Shown: positions 28,772 through 38,522, counted from the stretch's first letter. The stretch is DNA of 64,000 nt from Streptomyces cathayae (GCF_029760955.1 NZ_CP121682.1:6900501-6964500), one strand, 5' to 3'. The notes: a model not told the origin generated them from the letters alone. A program made the numbers and translations.

Positions 28772-29317
28772 ATGAGGGACCACTCCCGCAGTGCCCGCCC
28801 CCCGTACCCCGATGTCTGGACCGGCCGCGCGACCAACCGCATGCAGTGGCTCCTGGCACTCATCGGTGTCGCCTGCATGACGCTCGGCATCGTGCTGGCC
28901 CTCGACTCGGCATGGACGACCGGCGTCGCGCCGCTGGTCATGGCCGTCGTCGGGTGCATCGCCGCCGGGCTGCTGGTGCTGTTCGGCACGCTCGCCTTCG
29001 TGCACGTCGCGCTGCGTGTCGACGAGGACCACCTCGAGGTGCGCTGCGGTCACATGGGTGTGCCGCGCCGCCGCATCCCGCTGTCGCACGTCGCCGGAGC
29101 CGAGTTCGTACCGCACGTCACCCCGCGGCACTGGGGCGGCTGGGGCTACCGCTGGCGGCCCGAGAAGGGCACGGCGGTCGTCGTACGCCGTGGTGAGGGT
29201 CTCGTCCTGAGGCTGTGGGACGGGCACACCTTCACGATCACCGTGGACGACGCGGAGGCAGCGGTACGCGTCATCCGCGACCGCCTGCACCCGCACCGGC
29301 CGGACCCGGTCCACTGA
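28772..29317 (+). CDS. Small two-helix membrane protein with PH-like C-terminal domain
   Basis: A 181-residue protein starting at ATG 28772 (MRDHSRSARPPYPDVW). Two TM helices (about 28-48 and 55-80) are followed by a soluble part with beta-like strands (ALRVDEDHLEVRCGHMG, RRRIPLSHVAGAEFVPH and GTAVVVRRGEGLVLRLWDG). This resembles small bPH/DUF3093-like membrane proteins of actinobacteria. The function is unknown. It is likely leaderless, from TAGCCT at 28759. It stands between the racemase gene and lnt on the same strand. Confidence 0.75.
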   Translation: MRDHSRSARPPYPDVWTGRATNRMQWLLALIGVACMTLGIVLALDSAWTTGVAPLVMAVVGCIAAGLLVLFGTLAFVHVALRVDEDHLEVRCGHMGVPRRRIPLSHVAGAEFVPHVTPRHWGGWGYRWRPEKGTAVVVRRGEGLVLRLWDGHTFTITVDDAEAAVRVIRDRLHPHRPDPVH

Positions 29318-29389
29318 CCTGCGGGGAGAGCGGTCACCGCGGTCCCGGCGGCCGGGCGCTCGTGCGGTCGGCGCCCAGGTCACGCGCCG

Positions 29390-29395
29390 TAGACT
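29390..29395 (+). promoter_or_regulatory. -10 element of leaderless lnt
   Basis: TAGACT lies 6 nt upstream of GTG 29402. No ribosome site is present, so transcription and translation probably start at the same base. Confidence 0.55.
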
Positions 29396-29401
29396 CTCCG
29401 G

Positions 29402-31012
29402 GTGACCGTCACCGCAACCTCCGTCGACGAGTCGGCCCCGGTGCCGCCGCGGACCGCGCCCAGGGCGTGGTCCGGGTGGCTCGCGCGCCTCGTTCCGGCC
29501 GCAGCGGCAGCACTCTCCGGGCTGCTCCTCTACGTCAGCTTCCCGCCGCGCACCCTGTGGTGGCTGGCGCTGCCCGCCTTCGCCGTCCTCGGCCGGGTGC
29601 TGCGCGGACGCGGCTGGAAGGCCGGGCTGGGCCTCGGCTACCTCTTCGGGCTGGGCTTCCTCCTGCCGCTCCTGGTCTGGACCGGTGTGGAGGTCGGACC
29701 CGGCCCGTGGATCGCCCTCGCCGTGATCGAGGCGCTCTTCGTCGCGCTGGTCGGCGCGGGTGTCGCCGCGGTGTCGAAGCTGCCCGGGTGGCCGGTGTGG
29801 GCCGCCGCGCTGTGGATCGCGGGTGAGGCGGCGCGTGCGCGTGTGCCGTTCCACGGGTTCCCCTGGGGCAAGGTCGCGTTCGGGCAGGCGGACGGCGTCT
29901 TCCTGCCGCTCGCCGCGCTGGGCGGGACCCCGGTGCTCGGCTTCGCGGTCGTGCTGTGCGGCTTCGGCCTGTACGAGATCGTGCGGGTGACGGTGGACGC
30001 CCGCCGTACCGGGACCGTGCGGCGCGTCGCGGCGGCCGTCGGCGCGCTGAGCGTGGCGGTGCCGGCCGGGGCCGCGGTGGCCGCCCTGCCGCTGGTGAGC
30101 GACACGGCCGAGACCGGTACGGCGACCGTCGCGGTCGTCCAGGGCAACGTGCCGCGGCTGGGGCTCGACTTCAACGCGCAGCGGCGGGCCGTCCTCGACC
30201 ACCACGCGCGCGAGACGGAACGCCTGGCCGCGGAGGTCGACGCGGGCCGGGTGGAGCGGCCCGACATCGTGCTGTGGCCGGAGAACTCCTCCGACATCGA
30301 CCCCTTCGCCAACGCCGACGCGTACGCCGTGATCGACCGGGCGGCCAAGGCGATCGGCGCGCCCGTCTCGGTCGGCGCCGTGGTGGGCAGGGACGGCAGG
30401 CTGCTCAACGAGCAGGTCCTCTGGGACCCGGTGAAGGGCCCCGTCGACACCTACGACAAGCGGCAGATCCAGCCGTTCGGCGAGTACCTCCCGCTGCGCT
30501 CCCTGGTCGGGGCGATCAACGACGACTGGACGTCGATGGTCCGCCAGGACTTCAGCCGGGGCACCGAACCCGGCGTGTTCACCATGGCCGGAACCGGGGT
30601 CGGCCTCGTCACCTGCTACGAGGCGGCCTTCGACTGGGCGGTGCGCGACACCGTCAAGGACGGCGCCCGGCTGATCTCCGTACCCAGCAACAACGCGACC
30701 TTCGGCCGCAGCGAGATGACCTACCAGCAGCTCGCCATGTCCCGGGTCCGCGCCGTCGAGCACAGCCGCACCGTCACCGTCCCGGTGACCAGCGGGGTGA
30801 GCGCGATCATCATGCCGGACGGGACGGTCAGCCGGAAGACCGGCATGTTCGTCGCCGACTCCCTGGTGCAGGAGGTGCCGCTGCGCTCCTCGCAGACCCC
30901 CGCCACCCGCCTCGGCGTCCTCCCGGAGACCGCTCTCGTCCTGGTCGCCGCGGGCGGCCTGGGGTGGGCCGTCACCGCCGGTGTGCGCGGGCGGCGCGCC
31001 GGTGACGCGTAG
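29402..31012 (+). CDS. lnt: Apolipoprotein N-acyltransferase
   Basis: A 536-residue membrane enzyme that transfers an acyl chain to the N-terminal cysteine of lipoproteins. About six or seven TM helices fill residues 30-230. A carbon-nitrogen-hydrolase domain (240-490) has the Glu-Lys-Cys triad E294 (VLWPENSSD), K353 (TYDKRQIQPFGEY) and C405 (VGLVTCYEAAFDW). A final TM helix lies near 510-528. The start is GTG 29402, read as a leaderless gene. No ppm1-like mannosyltransferase follows, unlike mycobacteria. Its function is consistent with the lipoprotein GanS at 53.1-54.4 kb. Confidence 0.92.
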   Translation: MTVTATSVDESAPVPPRTAPRAWSGWLARLVPAAAAALSGLLLYVSFPPRTLWWLALPAFAVLGRVLRGRGWKAGLGLGYLFGLGFLLPLLVWTGVEVGPGPWIALAVIEALFVALVGAGVAAVSKLPGWPVWAAALWIAGEAARARVPFHGFPWGKVAFGQADGVFLPLAALGGTPVLGFAVVLCGFGLYEIVRVTVDARRTGTVRRVAAAVGALSVAVPAGAAVAALPLVSDTAETGTATVAVVQGNVPRLGLDFNAQRRAVLDHHARETERLAAEVDAGRVERPDIVLWPENSSDIDPFANADAYAVIDRAAKAIGAPVSVGAVVGRDGRLLNEQVLWDPVKGPVDTYDKRQIQPFGEYLPLRSLVGAINDDWTSMVRQDFSRGTEPGVFTMAGTGVGLVTCYEAAFDWAVRDTVKDGARLISVPSNNATFGRSEMTYQQLAMSRVRAVEHSRTVTVPVTSGVSAIIMPDGTVSRKTGMFVADSLVQEVPLRSSQTPATRLGVLPETALVLVAAGGLGWAVTAGVRGRRAGDA

Positions 31013-31067
31013 TCGTACGGCCGGCACACACGCCCTGAAGCGCCGCGGAGCGGCCCGACCTGCCCGT

Positions 31068-31073
31068 TAAGGT
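31068..31073 (+). promoter_or_regulatory. -10 element of a leaderless NUDIX gene
   Basis: TAAGGT lies exactly 6 nt before ATG 31080, and no ribosome site is present. Confidence 0.5.
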
Positions 31074-31079
31074 CGCAGC

Positions 31080-31559
31080 ATGGCTACTCCTGACTTCATC
31101 AGCACCCTGCGCGCCTCCGCCGGCCACCAACTGCTCTGGCTCCCCGGGGTCACCGCCCTCGTCTTCGACGACGAGGGCAGAGTGCTGCTGAACCGCCGGT
31201 CCGACACCCGTAAGTGGTCGGTGATCGGCGGCATCCCCGACCCCGGGGAGCAGCCCGCGGCCTGCGCCGTGCGCGAGGTGGAGGAGGAGACCGCGGTGCG
31301 CTGCGTCGTCGAGCGGGTCGTCCTGGTCCAGGCGCTGAGCCCGGTGACCTACGACAACGGCGACATCTGCCAGTACATGGACATCACGTTCCGCTGCCGG
31401 GCCGTCGGCGGTGAGGCGCGGGTCAACGACGACGAGTCGCTGGACGTCGGCTGGTTCGCCGTGGACGCGTTGCCGGATCTCAACGAGTTCGGACGCTTCC
31501 GGATCAAGCAGGCCATGGGCGACGCACCCACATGGTTCGACCCCACCGGTTCCGGCTGA
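31080..31559 (+). CDS. NUDIX hydrolase
   Basis: A 159-residue single-domain NUDIX protein. The NUDIX box is GGIPDPGEQPAACAVREVEE followed by ETAV (about residues 45-68), with the catalytic REVEE glutamates intact and Ala in place of the late Gly. Such enzymes hydrolyse nucleoside diphosphates linked to another moiety, and the substrate is not evident. ATG 31080 is read as a leaderless start. It follows lnt by 67 bp. Confidence 0.88.
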   Translation: MATPDFISTLRASAGHQLLWLPGVTALVFDDEGRVLLNRRSDTRKWSVIGGIPDPGEQPAACAVREVEEETAVRCVVERVVLVQALSPVTYDNGDICQYMDITFRCRAVGGEARVNDDESLDVGWFAVDALPDLNEFGRFRIKQAMGDAPTWFDPTGSG

Positions 31560-31825
31560 ACCACGGGGCGTCACCCTATGGGGCGGGGAGGGCGCTGCCC
31601 GGGGGCGCGGTCATGCCGCAGGACAGCGCGGTCACACGGCGCGTCGAACCGGAGGAGACCGCCGAGGTGGTGGCGTGTTCGTGCGCTCCGCAGGCGTCCT
31701 TCGGGACCGTTGCCTCGCTGGTGCCGGACGATGGCCGGACCGCGCTCCGAGCCGCCGTCCGGTCCCACCGGCCGAGTTGTCCACAGGCCTCACGGGGCGG
31801 CCGCGGGATGAGGAATCCTGAGGCC

Positions 31826-33820
31826 ATGTCCCGCGATCACGTACAGTCCGCCGAGCCCCCGGCCCCCGGTTCGACCGTGCCGGGCCGGGCCCGCCCCGAC
31901 GACCGCTGCGCGTACGGCAGCGCCGAGACGCCGTTCCTGGAGCTCCTGGCCCGGGGCGCGTCCGCCGAGGCCTACGAGCAGCCGGTGCTCCTGGCCCGCG
32001 CGCAGGGACTGCCCGCCGAACGGATCGCCGCCCTCGAACAGTCCAGGCGGCTCGCCCTGCGCGTCCGCTCCGACCTGGAGGGGCGGCGGCGCAGGGAGGC
32101 CGAGCTGTCCGCGCTCTTCGAGACCGCGCACGACCTGGCCGGACTGCGCGACCTGGACGCCGTGCTCCAGGCGATCGTGCAGCGCGCCCGCTCGCTGCTC
32201 GGCACCGACGTCGCCTACCTCAGCCTGAACGACCCGGCCCGGGGCGACACCTACATGAGAGTCACCGAGGGCTCGGTCGCGGCCCGCTTCCAGCAGTTGC
32301 GCCTCGGCATGGGCGAGGGCCTGGGCGGCCTGGTCGCCCAGACCGCCCGCCCCTATGTGACCGACGACTACTTCCGCGACGACCGCTTCGAACACACCCT
32401 CTCCATCGACACCGGCGTGCGGGACGAGGGACTGGTGGCCATCCTCGGGGTGCCCCTCATGCTCGGGCACACCGTCATCGGCGTACTGTTCGCCGCGGAC
32501 CGGCGGGCCCGGGTCTTCGAGCGGGAACAGGTCGCCCTGGTCGGCTCCTTCGCCGCGCTCGCCGCGGCGGCCATCGACACCGCGAACCTGCTCGCCGAGA
32601 CCCGCTCGGCCCTCGCCGACCTGGAGCGTGCCCACGAGATCATCCAGGACCGCAGCGGGGTCATCGAACGCGCCTCCGAGGTCCACGACCGGCTCGCCGA
32701 ACTCGTCCTGCGCGGCGGCGGGGTCCATGACGTGGCCGCCGCCGTCTCCCGGGTGCTGGACGGCACCGTCGAGTTCACCGAGGCCGCCACCGCGCCGGCC
32801 CAGGCCCTCGAGGCGTCCCGCGCGGAAGGACACGCGGTACGGCACGGCCGCGACTGGATCGCCGCCGTGGCCGCGGGCGACGAACTCCTCGGCGCCCTCG
32901 TGCTGCGCGGCCACCCCGGTCTGGACCCCGTCGACCAGCGCACTCTGGAACGCGCCGCCATGGTCACCTCGCTCCTGTTGCTCGCCCGCCGCTCCGCCGC
33001 CGAGGCGGAGCAGCGCGTCCGTGGCGAACTGCTCGACCACCTGCTCGACGCCCGCGACCGGGACCCGCGCCTGCTGCGCGAGCGCGCGGCCCGGCTGCAC
33101 GCCGACCTCGACGCCACCCATGCCGTGCTCAGCGCCCGCCTGGAGGGCGCCGCGGCCGACGCCGACGAGGAGGAGGACGCCCGGCGGCGCCTGTGGGCCG
33201 CGGCGGCGCACCTCGCGGCGACCCGCCACGGTCTCGCCTCCGCGCGTGACGGCGGCACCGTCCTGCTGCTGCCCCTCGACCCCGGCGACACCGCCACCGA
33301 CCTGGCCCGCCGTACCGCACGGCACCTGGGAGCGGCCGTGCACGAGCCGGTCACCGTCGGCGCGTCCGCCCCGGTCGAGCACCTCACCGCCCGCCCCGAC
33401 ACCGTGGCGGCGGCCTACGCGGAGGCCCGGCGCTGTCTCGACGCCCTGCGCGTGCTGGGCCGCCCCGGTGACGGTGCCGCCGCCGAGGACTTCGGCTTCC
33501 TGGGGCTGCTCCTGGCCGGGGAGCGGGACATCACGGGCTTCGTCGACCGCACCCTCGGTCCGGTCGTCGCGTACGACGAACGACGCGGCACCGAACTGCT
33601 GCGCACCCTCGACGCGTACTTCGCCTGCGGCATGAGTCCCGCCCGCACCAAGGACGACCTGCACGTGCACGTGAACACGGTCGCCCAGCGCCTGGAGCGC
33701 GTCGGCCGCCTGCTGGGCGAGGACTGGCAGAGCCCGGCCCGCGCCCTGGAGATCCAACTGGCCCTGCGCCTGCACCGGTTCTCGGCACCGGCGGACCCGT
33801 CGGGGCCCGGACGGAGCTGA
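31826..33820 (+). CDS. PucR-family regulator with GAF domain
   Basis: A 664-residue regulator. A GAF domain occupies about 90-240 (LFETAHDLAGLRDLDAVLQA and VGVLFAADRRARVF-like segments). A middle GGDEF-like/linker region follows, then a C-terminal PucR helix-turn-helix at about 610-650 (SPARTKDDLHVHVNTVAQRL). Such proteins activate purine or small-amide catabolic genes, and the amidase gene 80 bp downstream is the obvious target. ATG 31826 and ATG 31808 are both possible starts; the first gives MSRDHVQSAEPP. A DnaA-box-like TTGTCCACA sits at 31777-31785 just upstream. Confidence 0.83.
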   Translation: MSRDHVQSAEPPAPGSTVPGRARPDDRCAYGSAETPFLELLARGASAEAYEQPVLLARAQGLPAERIAALEQSRRLALRVRSDLEGRRRREAELSALFETAHDLAGLRDLDAVLQAIVQRARSLLGTDVAYLSLNDPARGDTYMRVTEGSVAARFQQLRLGMGEGLGGLVAQTARPYVTDDYFRDDRFEHTLSIDTGVRDEGLVAILGVPLMLGHTVIGVLFAADRRARVFEREQVALVGSFAALAAAAIDTANLLAETRSALADLERAHEIIQDRSGVIERASEVHDRLAELVLRGGGVHDVAAAVSRVLDGTVEFTEAATAPAQALEASRAEGHAVRHGRDWIAAVAAGDELLGALVLRGHPGLDPVDQRTLERAAMVTSLLLLARRSAAEAEQRVRGELLDHLLDARDRDPRLLRERAARLHADLDATHAVLSARLEGAAADADEEEDARRRLWAAAAHLAATRHGLASARDGGTVLLLPLDPGDTATDLARRTARHLGAAVHEPVTVGASAPVEHLTARPDTVAAAYAEARRCLDALRVLGRPGDGAAAEDFGFLGLLLAGERDITGFVDRTLGPVVAYDERRGTELLRTLDAYFACGMSPARTKDDLHVHVNTVAQRLERVGRLLGEDWQSPARALEIQLALRLHRFSAPADPSGPGRS

Positions 33821-33900
33821 CGGGCGGCCCTCTCGCGCGTTACCCGCCGGTACGGAATGATGCCGGGCAACCATCCGTACGGCCGGGAGCTGAGGCAGCG

Positions 33901-35319
33901 GTGACGACTTTCGAGGAACGCGGCACGGTGCACGCCTTCCGGGACGACGCCCTGGGGGAGCACGACGCCGTCGGTCTCGCCGCGGCGATCCGGCGGGGCG
34001 AGGTGAGCGCCGCCGAGGCCGCCCGGGACGCGGCGGAGAGGGTGCGGTCGGTCGAGGCGAGAATCAACGCGGTCCAGACGCACGCAGACGTCCCGGCGCA
34101 CATCGACGGGGCGGGCGGCGGTGCCTTCGCCGGGGTGCCGACGTTCGTCAAGGACAACACCGACTACCGGGGACTGCCCACCGGCCACGGCAGCGCCGCT
34201 TTCACCCCGGCGGCCGCGCGGCGGCACGCGCCGTTCGCCCGGCAGTTCCTGAGCACCGGTGTCACGGTGCTGGGCAAGACCCGGCTGCCCGAGTTCGGGT
34301 TCAGCCCGACCACCGAGTACGAGGGCGCCGAGCCCGTTCGCAACCCGTGGAACACGGGCTACTCGGCGGGTGGTTCCTCGGGCGGCAGCGCGGCGCTCGT
34401 CGCCGCCGGTGCGGTGCCGATCGCCCACGCCAACGACGGCGGCGGCTCGATCCGGATCCCCGCCGCCTGCTGCGGACTCGTCGGCCTCAAGCCCACCCGC
34501 GGCCGGGTCGTGGCCAACGCGCAGGGCCGCCGACTGCCTCTGGACGTAGTCTCCGACGGAATCGTGAGCCGTTCCGTGCGGGACACCGCCGCGTTCCTCG
34601 CCGACGCCGAGACGTACTGGCGCAACCCCGAGCTGCCGCCCCTGGGCCTGGTCGAAGGTCCCTCGGGACGGCGGATGCGCATCGGATTCCTGCTGGACTC
34701 GCCGAACGGCGTCCCCTCCGACACCGTCACCCGGGAAGCCGTCACCGGGACCGCGGCGACACTCGAACGGCTGGGCCACACCGTGGAGCCCGTGGAACTG
34801 GCCATCGACCCCCGCTTCACCGAGGACTTCCTCACCTACTGGGGGCTGCTGTCGTTCCTCCTCGGCGTCACGGGCCGGACCCTCGGAGCGGACTTCGACC
34901 GGCGCCGGATGGACGGCCTCAGCAGGGGCCTGCGCGAGGAGTACGTCAGATCCTGGCGGCGTACTCCGGGCATGCTGCGGCGGCTGAAACGTACCCGGGA
35001 GGCGTACGCGGCGGCGTTCCGCGGGTGCGATCTCGTCCTTTCCCCCGTGCTCGCCCACACCACGCCGCCGATCGGTCATCTCAGCCCGGTCGTCTCCTAC
35101 CCGGTACTGATCGAGCGGATTCTGGCGTACGTCGCGTTCACGCCGGTCGACAACGTCGTCGGTACGCCGTCGATCTCGGTGCCCGCTCCGGGGGCGACGG
35201 CGGACGGGCTGCCCGTCGGCATCATGCTCTCCGGTCGCCCCGGCAGCGAACGGACGCTGCTGGAGGTCGCGTTCGCGCTGGAGGCGGACCGCCCTTTCCG
35301 GCGTGTCCAGGACGTGTGA
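33901..35319 (+). CDS. Amidase (amidase-signature family)
   Basis: A 472-residue cytoplasmic hydrolase with the Ser-cisSer-Lys triad. The lysine is K84 (VPTFVKDNTDY). The GGSSGGSAALVAAG motif (157-170) carries the cis-Ser, and the nucleophile is Ser183 (NDGGGSIRIPAACCGLVGLK, 178-197). The family cleaves small amides or acyl-tRNA side chains; there is no gatB/gatC alongside, so a catabolic amidase is likely. The start is GTG 33901, with GGGAG about 12 nt upstream. It follows the PucR regulator on the same strand. Confidence 0.88.
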   Translation: MTTFEERGTVHAFRDDALGEHDAVGLAAAIRRGEVSAAEAARDAAERVRSVEARINAVQTHADVPAHIDGAGGGAFAGVPTFVKDNTDYRGLPTGHGSAAFTPAAARRHAPFARQFLSTGVTVLGKTRLPEFGFSPTTEYEGAEPVRNPWNTGYSAGGSSGGSAALVAAGAVPIAHANDGGGSIRIPAACCGLVGLKPTRGRVVANAQGRRLPLDVVSDGIVSRSVRDTAAFLADAETYWRNPELPPLGLVEGPSGRRMRIGFLLDSPNGVPSDTVTREAVTGTAATLERLGHTVEPVELAIDPRFTEDFLTYWGLLSFLLGVTGRTLGADFDRRRMDGLSRGLREEYVRSWRRTPGMLRRLKRTREAYAAAFRGCDLVLSPVLAHTTPPIGHLSPVVSYPVLIERILAYVAFTPVDNVVGTPSISVPAPGATADGLPVGIMLSGRPGSERTLLEVAFALEADRPFRRVQDV

Positions 35320-35430
35320 GCGCGGTCGTCGTGCCCGACGCCTTGTCCGTTTCTGACCGATTGAAGGTAATCGCCTTTCCGGGTGGGCGACTTGCGCCTT
35401 GACTGTGTCTCATTCACGTAATGCGGGGTG

Positions 35431-35625
35431 ATGCACCCTCATATCGCGCTAACGTCGGCGATCGGGTTCGGCGCCATGCCCCGCGGCTCCATCGACCTGC
35501 GCCGCTACGGGAACGTCAACGTCGTCGACGGGGGATACCGCATCGTGGGCCCGCTCCGCCCGTACCACGTCATGGACCCGCAGGTGGCCCCGTCGCTCGG
35601 CATGCGGAACGGAGGCCGTCCGTGA
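35431..35625 (+). pseudogene. Possible C-terminal remnant of a TRAFAC-type GTPase (64 codons)
   Basis: The frame starts at ATG 35431 (a GTG lies one codon earlier) and its stop overlaps the GTG of the next gene (GTGA). It encodes IALTSAIGFGAMPRGSIDLR, then a stretch ending YHVMDPQVAPSLGM. SAIGFG followed by R/PxHVxDP resembles the last residues of the GTPases that precede GAP1 genes in actinobacterial conflict systems, from memory. If so, the whole GTPase domain has been lost and only the tail, with its translational coupling, remains. It could also be a genuine small protein. Confidence 0.4.
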
Positions 35626-38522
35626 ACGACACGTTCACCGTGAGGGCGTTGTGGGCCTGGTACAGCAAACAGGCCGGCTCGCCGGACGAGTACGACGTGC
35701 TGCGCTGCACCGGAGGAGCACGGCGCCGCGCCACGTTCTTTGACCACATCACTGCCGCCGGTCTCGGCGACCCGCCCTCCGCGGCGGCCACGCGCGACCG
35801 GCTGCCCTGGGTCTCCGTGACGGGCCTGCCCTGCACCGACCGGCAGTGGACGGGCATCTCCGTGATGGAGCCCTCCCCCCTGCGCGACGGCGTGAACCGG
35901 GACGTCACATCGACGCGCTACGTACTGCTCGACTCCACCGAACTGGTGCGCCGGAGGGTGGAGTACGTCACCCTGTGGGACGCCGTTGCCTCCCTGCGTC
36001 TGCCGCCGGAGCACGAGGAGACCATCCCGCTGGAGGTGCCCGCTCCGGCCGGCGACGGCCTGCCGGAGGGTCTGGAGACCATCGCCGGCCATGTGCCCGG
36101 CACCGTCGGCGACAGCGATCGGCGGCGGGCCGCGGCCGTGCACTGGGCCGTGGCCGTGGCCGCGCTCCTGCTGCAGGGCGGTCCCGTCGTCATCACCGGC
36201 GGCGGTGCTCTCGACGCGCGGGCCCGGCTGGCCGTGTTCGACGCGATCGCCGGTCTCCTGCCGTACGGGGTACGCGGCGGGCTGGCCGTGGGCAGTTGCG
36301 TCGACGGCGGTGACGAGCCGCCCACCCACCTGGCCTTCGGACCGGCGCACACGCCGTCCGCCCGCTGTGTCGAACTGGGCACCCTCCCGCAGGTTCCGGC
36401 CGGCGCCCCGGAGGAGTACCGGCGACAGCTCCTCCGCCTGATCGAGGTCCTGGGACTCGACGCGGTCACCGCCGGCCTGCGCACGTTCGACGCGGCCGTC
36501 GCACCGGCCGGCCCCGGGGCCGTCCTGGGCGTCCTCGACCGGCTCGACCCCTTCCGCGCCGCGGTGCACGCCGTGGAGGCCGGGGAGCAGTCCGTGCAGC
36601 TGGTGACCAGAGGGCTGAACAGCCTGACGGACGGCGAGGACACGGAATCCGAGGGCTTCCTGCGGCTCGTCAGGTGCGGGATCGACTACGCCGTCGAACC
36701 CGGGGGCCGGGAGGTGTACGACGCGCTGAGCCGCCACTGGGCGCACGGGAAGACGGGACCGCGGGTGTCCGCGCTGATGGCGGAAGCGCTGCTGGACGTG
36801 GTGCTGGGCGGTGTCTCCGCCGCCGCGGACAGCACCTCGTGCCGCGCCCGGCTGGACGAACTCTGGCGGCTGGTCGAACTGTGCCGCAAGGAGGCCGAGG
36901 TGCTGCGGCTGCTGCCCGGCAGCGGGGAACCGGCCGATGCCCAGCGCCTGCGGTACGCGGCCGACTGCCTGTGCCTGCTGGGTCCGGGCAGGGTGGCCGA
37001 CGGCCGGGCCGACGCCGTGCACGTGCTCCGGGACACGCGTCGGCTCACCCGTGCGGTGCTGGTGCGGGAATCGGCCGATCCCACGCGGCTCGCTGGCTGG
37101 CTGACGCTGCTCGAGCCCACCGCGCACGAGGCCCCCGCCTGGCTGCGGGCCTGGGCGGTGCTGGCGGTGGGCGAACGGAAGAAGGCGGCCCTCGTCGAAC
37201 CGTGTCCCACCGCCGAGGACGCCCTTCACGTGCTCACCGCCACCGTCCGTTCGAGACAGCCCGACTGGACGGCCGAGGCCGTCCGGTGGCTGTGGCCGCA
37301 GCTGTGCTCCACCGCCGTCGGACGCGGGGAGAGCGGACGAACGGGCGACGACGGAGCCACCTCCGGGCTTTCCCTCCAGGGCCGGAGCGGATCGCGGAGA
37401 CCCCCGGCCCGGACCCCGGAGCACCTGGACGACCCCGCGCATCCGGCGGACCCGGCGGGCCCGGCGCATCCGGCGGGCGGGCCGGACGCGCGCGGCGCCT
37501 TGCGGACCCTGCTCGCCACCGACACGGATGTGTGGCGGCACTGCCGGGCGCGGGCCGACGTCCTGAACTGCCTGCTGGGCGCCCCGGCCGCCGGGCCCCC
37601 GTGGCGGGAGTCGGCGTGCCGCGCCTACGCACAGAGCCTGCACCGCGTCCTTTGGGACGAGGGACTGGCGCCCTTCCTGGCCCTGCTCGTGGAGGCGCTC
37701 GCCACGCCGGCACTCGGCGGACCCTGCGGAAAGGAGGGCGAGTCCACCGTGCTGACGGCCCTGCTGCGGGTGCCGGACGAGGCGGCCGCGGAGAAACTGC
37801 GCCGCCGCGTCGACGCCCGGAACGACGCGTGGCGGCGACGGCAGGACGCCCTGGAGGCGGAGCGATCCGTCCGGGCCCGGCGCCTCGCCGACCAGGAAGC
37901 CGCCCAGAACACCCGACTGCGGGCCGCCCGGGAACGGCACACCGGAACCGGGACAGGCCCCGACTGCGCCACCGGGACCGGCGCCGGCGGGGCGGCCGTA
38001 CCCCGCGAAGGCCGCGGGCGCCCGCCCGTCATCGGCACCGGCGACCGGACCGGCGACGGACCCGACCCCCTGGACGTCCTCGCCGTGGCCGTCCAACAGC
38101 TCCGCTCCCCCCGGGACATCGCGGTGATGTGGGCGCCCTTCACCTTCGACCTGGACTCCGGGACGGGCCGCCGGGCACTCGAACTGACCGGTCGCTGGTG
38201 GGGGAGGGCCCCTGAAAAGGAACGCGACGCGCTCTTCGGCCACCTGGAACGCACCCTGCTCACCGCGCACCGGTGCAGCGTCGACGTCACCGCGGACATC
38301 CTGCACGAGATCAGGAGCCTGATCATGGCCTGCCACGCCTCCGGCCACAGCAGCGGCGGATGGCTGGCCGGGCCGGTGTTCCGGGAGGCGAAGCGGGAGC
38401 TCAGGGACCGCCGCTCCCGGGTGCGCGAGCTGCGGCGGATACGGCTGATGTCCGTCTTCCACCTGGTACCGAGAACGCCGCGCAAGCACAAGGAGCGGAA
38501 CAGAGGGAGCAGCGACCGATGA
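35622..38522 (+). CDS. Large GTPase-associated protein (GAP1-like)
   Basis: A 966-residue protein starting at GTG 35622 (VNDTFTVRALWAWYSK), overlapping the upstream frame by 4 nt. About residues 140-245 contain AVHWAVAVAALLLQGGPVVI and AIAGLLPYGVRGGLAVGSCV. The A-x-LLPYGxR pattern recalls the middle part of GTPase-associated protein 1 in predicted ternary conflict systems. A helical region follows to about 590, then a low-complexity Pro/Ala stretch, and a charged helix (about 725-790, with EAERSVRARRLADQEAAQNT). Cysteines are scattered without a metal motif. The stop overlaps an ATG (ATGA) of a frameshifted gene. The assignment is from recall only. Confidence 0.55.
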   Translation: MNDTFTVRALWAWYSKQAGSPDEYDVLRCTGGARRRATFFDHITAAGLGDPPSAAATRDRLPWVSVTGLPCTDRQWTGISVMEPSPLRDGVNRDVTSTRYVLLDSTELVRRRVEYVTLWDAVASLRLPPEHEETIPLEVPAPAGDGLPEGLETIAGHVPGTVGDSDRRRAAAVHWAVAVAALLLQGGPVVITGGGALDARARLAVFDAIAGLLPYGVRGGLAVGSCVDGGDEPPTHLAFGPAHTPSARCVELGTLPQVPAGAPEEYRRQLLRLIEVLGLDAVTAGLRTFDAAVAPAGPGAVLGVLDRLDPFRAAVHAVEAGEQSVQLVTRGLNSLTDGEDTESEGFLRLVRCGIDYAVEPGGREVYDALSRHWAHGKTGPRVSALMAEALLDVVLGGVSAAADSTSCRARLDELWRLVELCRKEAEVLRLLPGSGEPADAQRLRYAADCLCLLGPGRVADGRADAVHVLRDTRRLTRAVLVRESADPTRLAGWLTLLEPTAHEAPAWLRAWAVLAVGERKKAALVEPCPTAEDALHVLTATVRSRQPDWTAEAVRWLWPQLCSTAVGRGESGRTGDDGATSGLSLQGRSGSRRPPARTPEHLDDPAHPADPAGPAHPAGGPDARGALRTLLATDTDVWRHCRARADVLNCLLGAPAAGPPWRESACRAYAQSLHRVLWDEGLAPFLALLVEALATPALGGPCGKEGESTVLTALLRVPDEAAAEKLRRRVDARNDAWRRRQDALEAERSVRARRLADQEAAQNTRLRAARERHTGTGTGPDCATGTGAGGAAVPREGRGRPPVIGTGDRTGDGPDPLDVLAVAVQQLRSPRDIAVMWAPFTFDLDSGTGRRALELTGRWWGRAPEKERDALFGHLERTLLTAHRCSVDVTADILHEIRSLIMACHASGHSSGGWLAGPVFREAKRELRDRRSRVRELRRIRLMSVFHLVPRTPRKHKERNRGSSDR

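Noticed and set aside
26663..31027. 1454-codon open frame on minus
   Set aside because: Only 26663-27838 reads as protein (HpnB-like). The rest lies antisense to the racemase, membrane protein and lnt genes and is low-complexity Arg/Gly-rich, a product of GC-biased codons.
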